Part shown: one piece after another, positions 17,459 to 26,260 of the stretch | Layout of the letters: the number at the start of each line of letters is the position of its first letter | Numbering within the stretch: position 1 is the first letter of the stretch | Assembly (NCBI GenBank): GCA_042095135.1 | Contig: JBELBV010000004.1 | Coordinates: forward strand, 1-64,000 | Direction: 5' to 3' | Length of the DNA: 64,000 nucleotides | DNA from: UA16 sp042095135 | Lineage (GTDB): Bacteria > Bacteroidota > Bacteroidia > Flavobacteriales_D > Sanyastnellaceae | The notes under the pieces: generated by a model | What the model was told of the DNA's origin: nothing | Database searches by the model: none | The model's input: the letters and a program-made list of their open reading frames with translations, nothing else | Translations under genes and position numbers: made by a program

Positions 17459-17736
17459 GGGTTCGAAGAATCTGAAGATTGGGATTGGACGTACAATTTT
17501 GACACCCCCGCCCAGAATAGGGTAAAAAGCACAGTGGCGGCAATGGCGTAAAGTACAAAGGATGGCGGCTCGGCCACATCGGGAACGGAGGGCGCGTCCC
17601 ACACGCTGCCTGCGTCACCCTGCATGATGTCTCGGATGCGACGCCAGGAGTTGCGTATGAGGTAATAGCTGCTCAGGCCAATGATGGGTGCGAGGATGAG
17701 CCACGCCCGAAACCACGGTTCATACAAGCGATTCAT
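17455..17736 (-). CDS. small two-helix membrane protein of unknown function
   Basis: A 93-residue protein with two predicted membrane helices (about 10-27 and 60-80) separated by a 30-residue polar loop, and a Ser-rich tail. I recognise no family. Both ends overlap neighbours by four bases (yggS stop with its start, its stop with the propeller start), which argues that it is a real, co-translated gene rather than a chance frame. Confidence 0.65.
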   Translation of the reverse strand: MNRLYEPWFRAWLILAPIIGLSSYYLIRNSWRRIRDIMQGDAGSVWDAPSVPDVAEPPSFVLYAIAATVLFTLFWAGVSKLYVQSQSSDSSNP

Positions 17737-18392
17737 CGGCTTCCAAAAATTGCGCTACCGACCCTAATAAGGGTAGAGCCTTCATCGACGGCGATGTGCC
17801 AGTCCCCACTCATTCCCATGGAGCAGGTGTTCCAATGACCAGGATTGTAACGGTCGAATAGCGCTCGCAATGATTTGAATTCGCTTTGGACCTGCGCAGC
17901 ATCATCTGTGAACGTCGCCATGCCCATGAGGCCGCAAATTTCCGTGCGCTGCAAGGGAGTACGAACGAGGGCGTTCAGTGTGGCGTTCAACTCGGCTTCC
18001 GTCATGCCGTGCTTTTGCTCTTCTTGCGCGATGTGTAGCTGGAGCAAAACCCGGGATTGGATTCCGGCGTTGTCGCTGCGCTTGTCGATTTCAGCGAGCA
18101 ATCGGTCGCTGTCCACGGCATGGATCAAGTGGGCGTGGCGGATGGCCTGTTTGACCTTGTTGGTTTGCAGGTGGCCGATGTGGTGCCAACGGACCGGCTG
18201 TCCGTCGAAATACTCGGCCTTGGCATTCATCTCCTGCACACGGTTTTCTCCGAGGTCCACTTGACCAGCATCCAGCGCCTCCTGGAGGAGTTCAACGGGT
18301 TTGGTTTTGCTCACGGCGACAAGTTGAACGTGGGCAGGCAAAGCAGCCTTCAGTGCATGCAGTCGATCGGAAATGGAGGAGGCGTTTGTCAT
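17733..18392 (-). CDS. YggS/PLPBP family pyridoxal phosphate homeostasis protein
   Basis: A 219-residue fold-type III PLP protein without a second domain. The PLP lysine is Lys29 in LVAVSKTKP, followed by the family motifs DLGENRVQE, WHHIGHLQTNKVK, and the terminal SMGMSGDWHIAVDEGSTLIRVGSAIFG. YggS proteins bind PLP and buffer its supply; loss affects amino-acid pools. It overlaps the DUF1015 gene by four bases. Its place behind serC (a PLP enzyme) and serA is consistent with amino-acid metabolism, but yggS is found in many contexts. Confidence 0.95.
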   Translation of the reverse strand: MTNASSISDRLHALKAALPAHVQLVAVSKTKPVELLQEALDAGQVDLGENRVQEMNAKAEYFDGQPVRWHHIGHLQTNKVKQAIRHAHLIHAVDSDRLLAEIDKRSDNAGIQSRVLLQLHIAQEEQKHGMTEAELNATLNALVRTPLQRTEICGLMGMATFTDDAAQVQSEFKSLRALFDRYNPGHWNTCSMGMSGDWHIAVDEGSTLIRVGSAIFGSR

Positions 18393-19618
18393 TTGATCTC
18401 ATGGATAAACAATCCACTCCGTAGTTTCGGTTCAATCCACGTGCTTTTGGGTGGCAAAAATCCTCCTTGATCGGCGGTCTTCATCAGCTGCTCAGGCGTT
18501 ACGGCATGCAATTCGAACAAGGCTTTTTCGAATGAGCCGGCGTACTCGGCTTTCAGCACAGCCGAATCGAGGGTTCCTGGAGCATAGTTGAGGCGGGGAT
18601 CGTTCCGAGCATCCTCAATACTGAAAAGCCTTTTGAATACATGCTCCTGTAGCAATTCTGCGTCGACTGCTCCCGTGGTCCTATGGTTGTCGTTCCACTC
18701 CAAAACCCATGATTGTTGGGAAGTGTGCACGTGGATGTGTCCGATAGAGGAGGGAGCTGTTGCGTCGTCCGCGATCCGCCGCCAGCTCAGGCAGTCGTTT
18801 AACGTTTCAAACGCTTCCTCCCATTGGCCGACATTCCACCCCGGGTGTGTCAACACCCGGTGATAGGGACGAATGGTAAGTTCTGAGGCTGGAACTGCGT
18901 AAGCCAGCACGTGCTGCTTTGCCTGCTCGTTCGGGTGTTTGTCGGCCAGCCGCAAGCTCGAGGCAATGCGGTGGTGGCCATCGGCCAAGTACATGGCCGG
19001 GATGGCGTTCAGCAATGGGCCGAAGTCTTGGACTGCACTCGCGCGAATGAGCCAAACCGAATGACGCACGCAGTCGGTTGTGCTGAAATCCATGTCGGGA
19101 CGTTGAGTTGCCGTCCAGTTTTCCATCCATTCATTGGTACGCACACCCGTCGCATCTTTATCCGGATACATGCACAGCACGGGTTCGGCATTGCACCCGA
19201 CGGTGTTGAGGTATTTGGCAAAGAGCTTTTCTCGCTTTTCGAGCGTTTGCTCATGCAGTTTTAAGCGGCCTTTTTGAATTCCAGCCACGTCCAGAATTCC
19301 AACAACTCCTGTGCAGGTATGGCCCTCGGACGATTGACGGTAAATCGCAAAAGAAGGTGCGTCATCGGAGGTGAGCCAGCCTTTTGAAAGGAAGGATTCA
19401 AACCGTTCACGGACCAAACCGTAGAAAGCTTCCGATCCGCGTTTGAAGGGCGCTTTTCCCGTTCCGGCGGGGTTGATGACGTGTAGGTAGGAGTACGGGT
19501 TGCGGTCGAGCTTGTCCTGCAATTCAGCCTTCCCGTAGCTCACATAGGAGCGGGAGGCCACCAAATGGGGTTTGTCCGTTGCGGGGACAATGATGCGGAA
19601 CGGGTTGAACCAGGTCAA
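18389..19618 (-). CDS. DUF1015 family protein, coupled to serA
   Basis: A 409-residue protein matching DUF1015, with the opening NPFRIIVPA and the region MYLADGHHRIASSLRLAD, whose DGHHR (213-217) resembles the core motif of the ParB/sulfiredoxin fold. The only start that fits is TTG at 19618, which overlaps the serA stop as TTGA, so translation is coupled. The order serC-serA-DUF1015 ties it to phosphoserine metabolism. Because known free serine kinases (SerK, SbnI) have ParB-like folds, a serine or phosphoserine role is a reasonable guess, not shown. The yggS gene follows with a four-base overlap. Confidence 0.85.
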   Translation of the reverse strand: MTWFNPFRIIVPATDKPHLVASRSYVSYGKAELQDKLDRNPYSYLHVINPAGTGKAPFKRGSEAFYGLVRERFESFLSKGWLTSDDAPSFAIYRQSSEGHTCTGVVGILDVAGIQKGRLKLHEQTLEKREKLFAKYLNTVGCNAEPVLCMYPDKDATGVRTNEWMENWTATQRPDMDFSTTDCVRHSVWLIRASAVQDFGPLLNAIPAMYLADGHHRIASSLRLADKHPNEQAKQHVLAYAVPASELTIRPYHRVLTHPGWNVGQWEEAFETLNDCLSWRRIADDATAPSSIGHIHVHTSQQSWVLEWNDNHRTTGAVDAELLQEHVFKRLFSIEDARNDPRLNYAPGTLDSAVLKAEYAGSFEKALFELHAVTPEQLMKTADQGGFLPPKSTWIEPKLRSGLFIHEIK

Positions 19619-20580
19619 GCGGGTTGTTTTGCGCTAATTTCCTGCACAATCTGGGCAATTTCCAAACCGATGCGCTCTTGCGCTGCACCGGTGGCTGCGC
19701 CGACGTGGGGGGTCAGGGACACGCGTGGGTGGCGGATGACATCCAATCGAGGCTTTGGCTCGCCAACGAATACGTCAATCCCTGCTCCGCCCAGTTGACC
19801 GGAGTCCAATGCTTCGAGCATGGCGTCTTCGTCCACCACACCGCCACGTGCAGCATTGAGGAGAAGTGCTCCCGGCTTCATTTTGGCGATGGCTTCGGCG
19901 CCAATGACGGCTTGGCCATCGGCTTGTGCGGGGATGTGCAAGCTCACGGCATCTGCGTCTGCCAGAGCTTCATCCAATGTCACGAGCGGAATGTCAACAT
20001 TGATTTGCTGGTCGGCGATGTCCACCGATAGTGAATGCGCGCCGGTGTTTTTATCAACAGCGATAACCTTCATGCCGCACCCCAGCGCGTATTGGGCAAG
20101 CGACTGGCCGATGCGACCAAAGCCGACCACGGCCAGGGTCATGCCGCGCAATTCGCGGCCCTTGCCGTACGCTTTTTTCAAGGCCTTGAACTGTTCGCCG
20201 CCTTCCACCGGCATGCGGCGGTTGCTGTCGTGCAGGAAGCGACTCAAGGTGAACAAGTGGCCCATGACCAGTTCGGCCACACTTTGCGAGCTGGCCGCGG
20301 GCGTGTTGTTGACCTGAACGCCTTTCGACCGCGCGTAAGCAACGTCGATGTTGTCCATGCCGACGCCGCCGCGGATGATGAATTTCAGGTCTGGACATGC
20401 ATCAATGAGCGGCTCACGCACCTTGGTGGCGCTGCGGACCAGCAGGCCGTCTACGTGTTCTGAATTGATGAATTCTGCGAGTTCTTCAGCAGGAACGAAG
20501 TCCGTCCAAACGCGGTGACCGGCAGCTTCAAGTGCGGCGAGCCCGGCCGGGCTGATGCCATCATTGGCCAAAATATTCAT
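19615..20580 (-). CDS. serA: D-3-phosphoglycerate dehydrogenase, short form
   Basis: From ATG at 20580 the protein has 321 residues; longer in-frame starts add an Arg-rich leader not seen in the family. It is a D-2-hydroxyacid dehydrogenase with an NAD-binding motif VVGFGRIGQSLA near 150, the catalytic Arg in LLVRSATKVRE, and the His in VSLTPHVGAAT. It lacks the regulatory ACT/ASB domains, so serine feedback is not expected. It oxidises 3-phosphoglycerate in the first step of serine synthesis. It lies 26 bases after serC and overlaps DUF1015. Identity as SerA rather than another hydroxyacid dehydrogenase rests on the serC neighbour. Confidence 0.93.
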   Translation of the reverse strand: MNILANDGISPAGLAALEAAGHRVWTDFVPAEELAEFINSEHVDGLLVRSATKVREPLIDACPDLKFIIRGGVGMDNIDVAYARSKGVQVNNTPAASSQSVAELVMGHLFTLSRFLHDSNRRMPVEGGEQFKALKKAYGKGRELRGMTLAVVGFGRIGQSLAQYALGCGMKVIAVDKNTGAHSLSVDIADQQINVDIPLVTLDEALADADAVSLHIPAQADGQAVIGAEAIAKMKPGALLLNAARGGVVDEDAMLEALDSGQLGGAGIDVFVGEPKPRLDVIRHPRVSLTPHVGAATGAAQERIGLEIAQIVQEISAKQPA

Positions 20581-20606
20581 GGAGTGTATGGTTCTAATGG
20601 TGAAGT

Positions 20607-21674
20607 TTAGCCCTCTGATTCGAGGGTTTGCATGACATCGACAAGCGTCTGCACCGATTCGAGGGGGAGGGCGTTGTACATGGAGGCGCGGTAGCCACCG
20701 ACGCTTCGGTGTCCTTTCAAACCGCTGATGCCAGCGGACTGCCACAAGGCATCAAAGCGTTCAGCTTTGCTCTCATTCGTCAATCGGAAGGTCGCGTTCA
20801 TGTGGGAACGGCTGTCGACCTGGGCGTGGCCTTCGAACAATGGATTGCGATCGATTTCCGTGTAGATCAACGACGATTTCGCTTCGTTGCGTTGCTGCAT
20901 GGCTGCAACCCCGCCGTTGGCTTTCATCCAGCGCAGGGTGAGCAGCGTTACGTATACGGGGAAGACCGGAGGCGTATTGAACATGCTGTCTTTGCTGGCA
21001 TGCACGGTCAGGTCGAGGTAGGACGGGATAGAACGTCCGGTTTGGCCCATGGCATCTCGGTCGAACGCGTACATGACTGTTCCTGCAGGCCCCATGTTTT
21101 TCTGGGCTCCCGCATAAATGAGTTGGAAACGATTGGCGTCGAACGTTCGCGAGAAAATGTCCGAACTCATATCAGCCACCAATGGCACACCAACTTCAGG
21201 TGTGCCGGAGAATTGGGTGCCGAATATGGTGTTGTTGGACGTGTAATGCAGGTAGCTGGTTTCAACACCCGGAGCGTCGAACGCGGGGATGGCATTGTAA
21301 TTCGTTGCCTTGGATGATCCCACCACGTCGATATCGCCGAGCAGTTTTGCTTCTTTGATTGCTTTTGCCGACCAGGTGCCGGAGTCGACGTATGCCGCTT
21401 TGCCCCCTTCCGGCAGCAAGTTCATCGCTGCCGTATAAAATCCGAGGCTGGCTCCACCTTGGAGAAACAGCACGTCGAACCGCTCGGGCAGATTCAAGAG
21501 CTCTTTCACCAATGAACGGGCTTCTTCCATGACCGCAACGAAGTCCTTGCTTCGGTGGGAAATTTCAATCAGTGAGAGGCCCAGTCCGTTGAAGTCGTTG
21601 ACTGCAGCCGAAGCCTCATTGAGTACCTCAGGGGGCAAAATGCACGGCCCCGCGGAGAAGTTGTGGATTTTCAT
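20607..21674 (-). CDS. serC: phosphoserine aminotransferase
   Basis: From ATG at 21674 the protein has 355 residues and the conserved start MKIHNFSAGPCILP. The PLP lysine is about residue 193 in IYAGAQKNMGPAG, and the substrate phosphate-binding arginines are in the C-terminal region GLKGHRSVGGYRASMYNA. It is a class V aminotransferase that converts 3-phosphohydroxypyruvate and glutamate to phosphoserine. An upstream in-frame ATG would add 45 non-conserved residues and is rejected. A -7-like box (GAACTTTG) ends four bases before the ATG. serA follows. Confidence 0.97.
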   Translation of the reverse strand: MKIHNFSAGPCILPPEVLNEASAAVNDFNGLGLSLIEISHRSKDFVAVMEEARSLVKELLNLPERFDVLFLQGGASLGFYTAAMNLLPEGGKAAYVDSGTWSAKAIKEAKLLGDIDVVGSSKATNYNAIPAFDAPGVETSYLHYTSNNTIFGTQFSGTPEVGVPLVADMSSDIFSRTFDANRFQLIYAGAQKNMGPAGTVMYAFDRDAMGQTGRSIPSYLDLTVHASKDSMFNTPPVFPVYVTLLTLRWMKANGGVAAMQQRNEAKSSLIYTEIDRNPLFEGHAQVDSRSHMNATFRLTNESKAERFDALWQSAGISGLKGHRSVGGYRASMYNALPLESVQTLVDVMQTLESEG

Positions 21675-21678
21675 GCCG

Positions 21679-21686
21679 CAAAGTTC
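21679..21686 (-). promoter_or_regulatory. candidate -7 box against the serC start
   Basis: The minus strand reads GAACTTTG, seven of eight positions of TAnnTTTG, with four bases before the serC ATG. A TTTG lies about 23 bases upstream of it. If used, the message would be leaderless or nearly so. Confidence 0.3.
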
Positions 21687-21727
21687 CGGCGCACGGTTGT
21701 GAAAACCGTCAAATCCATGTCGATTTT

Positions 21728-22444
21728 TCAACGCTTTGTGAACCTTTTCAACGCTCGTTCCAAGATGAAGTTCAGTTGAAACAGTTCGCGCAATTCTGCT
21801 TCTGCCCACTCGATATCCGAACGGGTGATTCGCTCCAAGGTTTCAAGCTTGCGGTCTTCGCTGGCAATGCGGTCCAGTGCTTGACGCATTTGGCTGCGAG
21901 TCAAGCAAAGGGTCTGACTCGCCCTTTCCAATACCGCGCACTTTTCCGTTTCAAAAACCGCCTGTTCCATGGCGGACAGCAGTGCCTCGAATGCTATTGA
22001 TGATGCTGGAGGAAAACAACTTGCTGCGAGAGGCGTTCGGGACATCGCCTGCAGGTCCACTAGGCTGATGGAAACCGCTGCGGTCCATACTTGCAAAGGG
22101 GATGCATCGGATGAGGAGGTGAGGGGAGCGTTGAGGTCTGATGGGGCATTTGCTTGCAGCGTACAAGGAAATTCCAACGCAGAAAAAGTGCTGTCAGGGA
22201 ATTCAAATCGAAACGAGCGCAAAGGCCCTTCGCAGGTTCCGTTCCACACCCACACGGAATCCGACCACAGTGAATCCAGACCATGGACCTCTGCAAAACT
22301 TCGAACGCGTAGGCTGGGGTAAGGAACTATGCTGTCCACGAGCGACGAATCGGCTTGGGCGAGCGTCAAACTCGGTAAACCAAGCACCACAGCTATCACA
22401 CTGCTCAACCCGACCTTTATTTCGCGACGTGCTTTCCGATCCAT
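21728..22444 (-). CDS. secreted DUF4476-like protein
   Basis: A 238-residue protein from ATG at 22444, with a signal peptide (about 1-30, GLSSVIAVVLGLPSLTLAQ). The middle is a variable region with an odd Ser-rich stretch. The last ~85 residues are helical and resemble DUF4476, with the pattern AMEQAVFETEKCAVLERA, a TRSQMRQALDRI helix and a second SEDRKLETLERI helix. DUF4476 is common in Bacteroidota and its function is unknown. The start overlaps the flippase gene by 28 bases. serC lies 53 bases downstream. Confidence 0.6.
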   Translation of the reverse strand: MDRKARREIKVGLSSVIAVVLGLPSLTLAQADSSLVDSIVPYPSLRVRSFAEVHGLDSLWSDSVWVWNGTCEGPLRSFRFEFPDSTFSALEFPCTLQANAPSDLNAPLTSSSDASPLQVWTAAVSISLVDLQAMSRTPLAASCFPPASSIAFEALLSAMEQAVFETEKCAVLERASQTLCLTRSQMRQALDRIASEDRKLETLERITRSDIEWAEAELRELFQLNFILERALKRFTKR

Positions 22445-23961
22445 TTGGGAAGATAAGCGGTCCATTGGGCGCGAAATTCAAGGTCTCCACCGTCGATGAC
22501 GGAAGGGCTTCGGAGCGCCACAGCAATCCAGGTACATGCCGTCCAGGAGGCGACGATAAGGACTTTGAGGATGAGGTCCATTCGGTCCACCCCGTTCGCA
22601 GCCCAATCAGGCATCAGCCAGTCAATGACGAAGTAGCCAGGAATGGCAATCAACGCCCCCAACCAACCCGCAGCCGTTGCGCGAAAAGCGGCTGCCCGTT
22701 TCCATTGCAAGGCGCTGCCGAGCCACATGTAAAACACCAGGAATTGTAGGACGGTGCACCCTGTGACCGCCCAGGCGACGCCTTCCAGCCCGCTTCCTGA
22801 ACGCAGCGCGCTGTAAATGGTCAGAATGAGCCCAGAGAGGTAAGCGACTTTGATGGCAATCGCGGGGATGAGCCGGTCGGTGGCACGCACCACCGCATCG
22901 GCCAACTTGATCAGCGAACGAAATGCAACCCCAATGAACAAGATTCGAACGATGGGGCCGGCATCCGCGTAGTCGGTGCCGAGCAGCAGCACTGCCACTT
23001 CGGTAGCAAACCACGCAAGCGCCAGGCTGCCGGGAATCACGAGCCATGCAATGAGCGCGATGCCACGGGAGACGACGCGCTGCAACGCCTGCATATCGGT
23101 TTGCAAGGCGGACATGCCGCTGAAGAGGACGCTGTCCCCGAGTTTTCCCAAGATGGTGATGGGCAAGGACATCAGATGCGCCGAACGATCGTAGAGACCC
23201 GTCGCGGTCCATCCGCCCCCAGATGCGGGATTGGCCTGGGCAAATTCTCCCACGAGCACCGTGTCGACTTTGGTGGCGGCGTAGTTGAACCAATTGAAAA
23301 CCGTTGAACGGCCGCCATACGCCAACATCTCGCGGAGATCACCCCATTGCCAGCGGCCCCACAGGCCTTCCGTGCCCTGAGGCTTCATCCACCAGAAGCA
23401 CAGGCCCAAGACAGCATTCTGACTGAGCAGGGCGGCGACGTAGGCCCAGACGCCATACCCCGCGTAAGCGAGACCCAATCCGATGCCCAAATTGCCAATG
23501 ACCATCGCGATCATGGCCGCAGCGAACAGTCGTTTGAAATCCATGTGGCGCACGAGCAAGCTGCGGGGGACGAGCGCAATGCTCGAAAGGATGAAACTGA
23601 AAGCGACCCACCGCAAGACTTCGACGAGGGCATCGCTGTTGAACCAGACGCCAATTTGCGGTGCAATACCGTACATCAGCGCGAAAAATGCTCCGCCCAA
23701 TCCGATGGAGAAATGCATTGCCGCCCGAATGTGACGCGGCTGTAGATCTTTGCGCTGAACGAGGGAAGGACCGATGCCGATTTGGGCGAAAATTTCGACG
23801 AAACCGACGACCACCAGCGCGATTGACATGACGCCAAAGTCGGCTTTGGAAATCAGCCGAGCCAGCGCCATGATGAACAGCAACTGGAGCACCACCTGAC
23901 TCACCACATTCGCCGATTGCCATCGGATGGATGATGCAAATGCTGGTGTCCGTCGCTCCAT
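22417..23961 (-). CDS. polysaccharide flippase (Wzx/MOP superfamily)
   Basis: A 514-residue integral membrane protein with about 12-14 hydrophobic helices across its length. The N-terminal block (QSANVVSQVVLQLLFIMALARLI followed by SKADFGVMSIAL) matches the polysaccharide transporter family that flips undecaprenyl-linked repeat units across the inner membrane (WzxC-like). It lies 7 bases after rny and is the only polysaccharide gene in this run, so its sugar partners are presumably encoded elsewhere (candidates in this window are the Wza, rfbC and PglC-like genes). The exact substrate cannot be read. Confidence 0.85.
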   Translation of the reverse strand: MERRTPAFASSIRWQSANVVSQVVLQLLFIMALARLISKADFGVMSIALVVVGFVEIFAQIGIGPSLVQRKDLQPRHIRAAMHFSIGLGGAFFALMYGIAPQIGVWFNSDALVEVLRWVAFSFILSSIALVPRSLLVRHMDFKRLFAAAMIAMVIGNLGIGLGLAYAGYGVWAYVAALLSQNAVLGLCFWWMKPQGTEGLWGRWQWGDLREMLAYGGRSTVFNWFNYAATKVDTVLVGEFAQANPASGGGWTATGLYDRSAHLMSLPITILGKLGDSVLFSGMSALQTDMQALQRVVSRGIALIAWLVIPGSLALAWFATEVAVLLLGTDYADAGPIVRILFIGVAFRSLIKLADAVVRATDRLIPAIAIKVAYLSGLILTIYSALRSGSGLEGVAWAVTGCTVLQFLVFYMWLGSALQWKRAAAFRATAAGWLGALIAIPGYFVIDWLMPDWAANGVDRMDLILKVLIVASWTACTWIAVALRSPSVIDGGDLEFRAQWTAYLPKWIGKHVAK

Positions 23962-23968
23962 GGGGCGT

Positions 23969-25510
23969 TTATCGGGCGATGCTCACGGAACGCTTTTCCC
24001 GGATGACGGTGACCTTCACTTGACCGGGGTAGGTCATTTCGTTCATGATGCGCTGTGAAAGGTCCAGGGACAATTGATCGGCCTGATCGTCCGACACTTG
24101 ATCGCTTTCGACCATAACGCGCAATTCACGTCCGGCCTGGATGGCGAAGGACTTGGTGACCCCCGGGAATTCAAGGGCTAGGTTTTCGAGGTCGCGCAGG
24201 CGCTGGATGTACGCCTCAACCATCTCGCGTCGGGCACCGGGACGTGCGCCCGAGATGGCATCGCAAACTTGAACGATGGGCGAAAGCAGGGTCGTCATCT
24301 CGATTTCGTCGTGGTGTGCTCCAATCGCGTTGAGTATGTCGGACTTTTCACCGCAGCGCTCGGCGATCTTCATGCCGAGCAGAGCGTGCGGCAATTCGCT
24401 TTCCTCGTCGCTGACCTTTCCGATGTCGTGGAGGAGACCGGCGCGCTTCGCAGCCTTAGTGTCGAGTCCCAATTCAGCAGCCATGGTGGCGCAGAGGTTG
24501 GCCACTTCACGCGAGTGCTGCAGCAAGTTCTGGCCATACGAGGAACGGTATTTCATGCGGCCCACCATGCGTGTGAGCTCACCCTTCATGTTGTGAATGC
24601 CGAGGTCGATGCACGTGCGTTTTCCGATTTCTAGGATTTCCTCTTCTAGTTTTTTCGACACTTTGGCGACCACCTCCTCAATCCGGGCGGGGTGAATGCG
24701 GCCGTCGGTTACCAATTGGTGGAGGGACAACCGCGCAATCTCTCGGCGCACCGGGTCAAAGCAACTCAGGATGATGGCTTCAGGCGTATCGTCCACAATG
24801 AATTCAACGCCAGTCGATGCTTCGAGGGCGCGGATGTTGCGGCCCTCCCGGCCGATGATGCGGCCCTTGACATCGTCGTTCTTGATGTTAAAGACAGAAA
24901 CCGAATTCTCCACACTGTGCTCGGTGGCGACGCGTTGGATGGTCTGGATGACAATCTTTTTGGCTTCGTGGTTGGCCTTCTGTTTCGCATCGTCGAGGAT
25001 ATCCTGTACCTGCGTTGCAGCAACGGCTTTGGCGTCGATGAGCAACTGTTCTTTTAGTGCGTCTTGTGCATCTCCAGCTGACATGTTACTGATCTTCTCG
25101 AGCAACTCTACGGCCCGTTGGCGCTCTTTGTCCAAGTCTTTGCCTTTGTTTTCGAGGGCGTCCAAACGCTGCTGGACTTTCTCTTGTTCTTTGTCGATGT
25201 GGCGTTCCTTGGACTTGACGCGGTCTTGTTCCTTCTTGAGTTTGTTGAACTCATTGCGCACCTTGTCCTCATTGGATTGGAGGACGGAACTGCGCTCTTT
25301 GATTTCGGCGTTGTGCTTCTCCTTCATTTGGATGAAGCGCTCTTTCGCTTGGAGGATTTTCTTCTCCTTGATGTTCTCGCCCTGCTGCTCCGCTTTCGCG
25401 AGGATTTCATCTTTCTGGCTTGAAAGTAGGCGATTGAAAAGCACGTAGCCGATGCCGCCTCCTGCGACCAAGCCACCCAGTGCTCCAATTAGAATTGATA
25501 CGGTATCCAT
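23969..25510 (-). CDS. rny: ribonuclease Y
   Basis: A 513-residue RNase Y. Order: N-terminal membrane helix (about 5-25), a long charged coiled coil (30-150), a KH RNA-binding domain with GRIIGREGRNIRALE, and an HD metal-dependent phosphohydrolase domain with LLHDIGKV and IGAHHDE. Membrane-bound RNase Y makes the first cut in mRNA decay in organisms that lack RNase E. It lies 16 bases after zapA. The pairing of rny with zapA is a recurring Bacteroidota arrangement as far as I recall. Confidence 0.97.
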   Translation of the reverse strand: MDTVSILIGALGGLVAGGGIGYVLFNRLLSSQKDEILAKAEQQGENIKEKKILQAKERFIQMKEKHNAEIKERSSVLQSNEDKVRNEFNKLKKEQDRVKSKERHIDKEQEKVQQRLDALENKGKDLDKERQRAVELLEKISNMSAGDAQDALKEQLLIDAKAVAATQVQDILDDAKQKANHEAKKIVIQTIQRVATEHSVENSVSVFNIKNDDVKGRIIGREGRNIRALEASTGVEFIVDDTPEAIILSCFDPVRREIARLSLHQLVTDGRIHPARIEEVVAKVSKKLEEEILEIGKRTCIDLGIHNMKGELTRMVGRMKYRSSYGQNLLQHSREVANLCATMAAELGLDTKAAKRAGLLHDIGKVSDEESELPHALLGMKIAERCGEKSDILNAIGAHHDEIEMTTLLSPIVQVCDAISGARPGARREMVEAYIQRLRDLENLALEFPGVTKSFAIQAGRELRVMVESDQVSDDQADQLSLDLSQRIMNEMTYPGQVKVTVIREKRSVSIAR

Positions 25511-25526
25511 TTGATGCTGTTGTGCA

Positions 25527-25823
25527 TCAGACTTCCAGCAGGCGTTCCAAGTGAGAAGAGATTTGGGCCATGCGTTCGCGGGTTTCCTCGGGAAGCGAAT
25601 CGGTGGAAGCGGCCGTAACCTGTGCCTTCGGTTGGCCTTCTGTAGCCAAGTGTAAGGCGGTCATGGCAAGCAAGTCCACGGGGTCTTCCACGTTGAACTG
25701 GGCCTTGAATGCATCGAACTGGTCGTTGATCGCTGCTGCGGCTCGCCGGAGGTTTTCGACCTCGGAGGCGGGCGCTCGTAACGGGTATTCCCTTCCAGCT
25801 ATATTCAGTCGTACGGTTTCCAT
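25527..25823 (-). CDS. zapA: cell division protein ZapA
   Basis: From ATG at 25823 the protein has 98 residues: an N-terminal beta-alpha part (VRLNIAGREYPLRAP, then the helix VENLRRAAAAIND) and a C-terminal coiled coil. This is ZapA, which cross-links FtsZ filaments at the Z-ring. The start overlaps the stop of the upstream coiled-coil gene as TGATG; an upstream TTG-type start is possible but unnecessary. rny follows after 16 bases. Confidence 0.88.
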   Translation of the reverse strand: METVRLNIAGREYPLRAPASEVENLRRAAAAINDQFDAFKAQFNVEDPVDLLAMTALHLATEGQPKAQVTAASTDSLPEETRERMAQISSHLERLLEV

Positions 25824-26173
25824 CAGGATTCCAAGATTGCGATGCATTCCTCTATATCACTCAAAAGCGCTTGAACCGCGGCGCGGTCAATGCTTGGGGA
25901 GTCTGATTGATGTGATTGGGGTAAAAAAGTAGGGGTTGAGTCCTCCACAACATCCAACTGCAACTGCCCAACTTCCACGTGGGTTCGTGCCTCGATTTGG
26001 GACGTCAGCTTTTCGTTTTCAAGCCGAACGGTTTCCAACTCTTCCTTCAGGCGTTGCAACGTTTGGTTTTGTGTTTCGTACGCCGCTGTCATCTGCTGCA
26101 CGCGATGCATGAACTGCTCAAGTTGGACTTGTGCGGTTTGCTGTGCAGTGGGTGTGGTGGGCGTATTGAACAT
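25823..26173 (-). CDS. coiled-coil protein paired with zapA (ZapB-like)
   Basis: A 116-residue protein that is one long predicted coiled coil (about 15-70, heptads such as ETQNQTLQRLKEELETVRLE) plus a short acidic C-terminal helix (RAAVQALLSDIEECIAIL). There is no signal peptide. Coupling to zapA by TGATG overlap and the coiled-coil form suggest a ZapB-type partner at the division septum. Sequence similarity to E. coli ZapB is not strong enough to name it, so the role is inferred from context. Confidence 0.7.
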   Translation of the reverse strand: MFNTPTTPTAQQTAQVQLEQFMHRVQQMTAAYETQNQTLQRLKEELETVRLENEKLTSQIEARTHVEVGQLQLDVVEDSTPTFLPQSHQSDSPSIDRAAVQALLSDIEECIAILES

Positions 26174-26244
26174 TGTGTAGGGTTCATGACAAACTTACGG
26201 ATTGCAAGCGCTAAATCATAGGTGTTGACGTTGGGTTCCTATGT

Positions 26245-26252
26245 TAGTTTTG
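26245..26252 (+). promoter_or_regulatory. consensus -7 box before the M23 peptidase
   Basis: TAGTTTTG is a full match to TAnnTTTG and ends eight bases before the ATG at 26261. A GTTG at 26224-26227 lies 17 bases upstream as a weak -33. No Shine-Dalgarno sequence is present, and the start site would fall at or next to the ATG. Confidence 0.45.
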
Positions 26253-26260
26253 CAGCCCTC

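Noticed and set aside
19615..20745. serA with a 55-residue N-terminal extension
   Set aside because: The extension is Arg/Pro-rich, not family-like, and reaches back into serC; ATG 20580 gives the normal start.
24696..25448. A 250-codon plus-strand frame
   Set aside because: It is antisense to the coiled-coil and KH region of rny and is Ser/Leu/Phe-rich low-complexity sequence.
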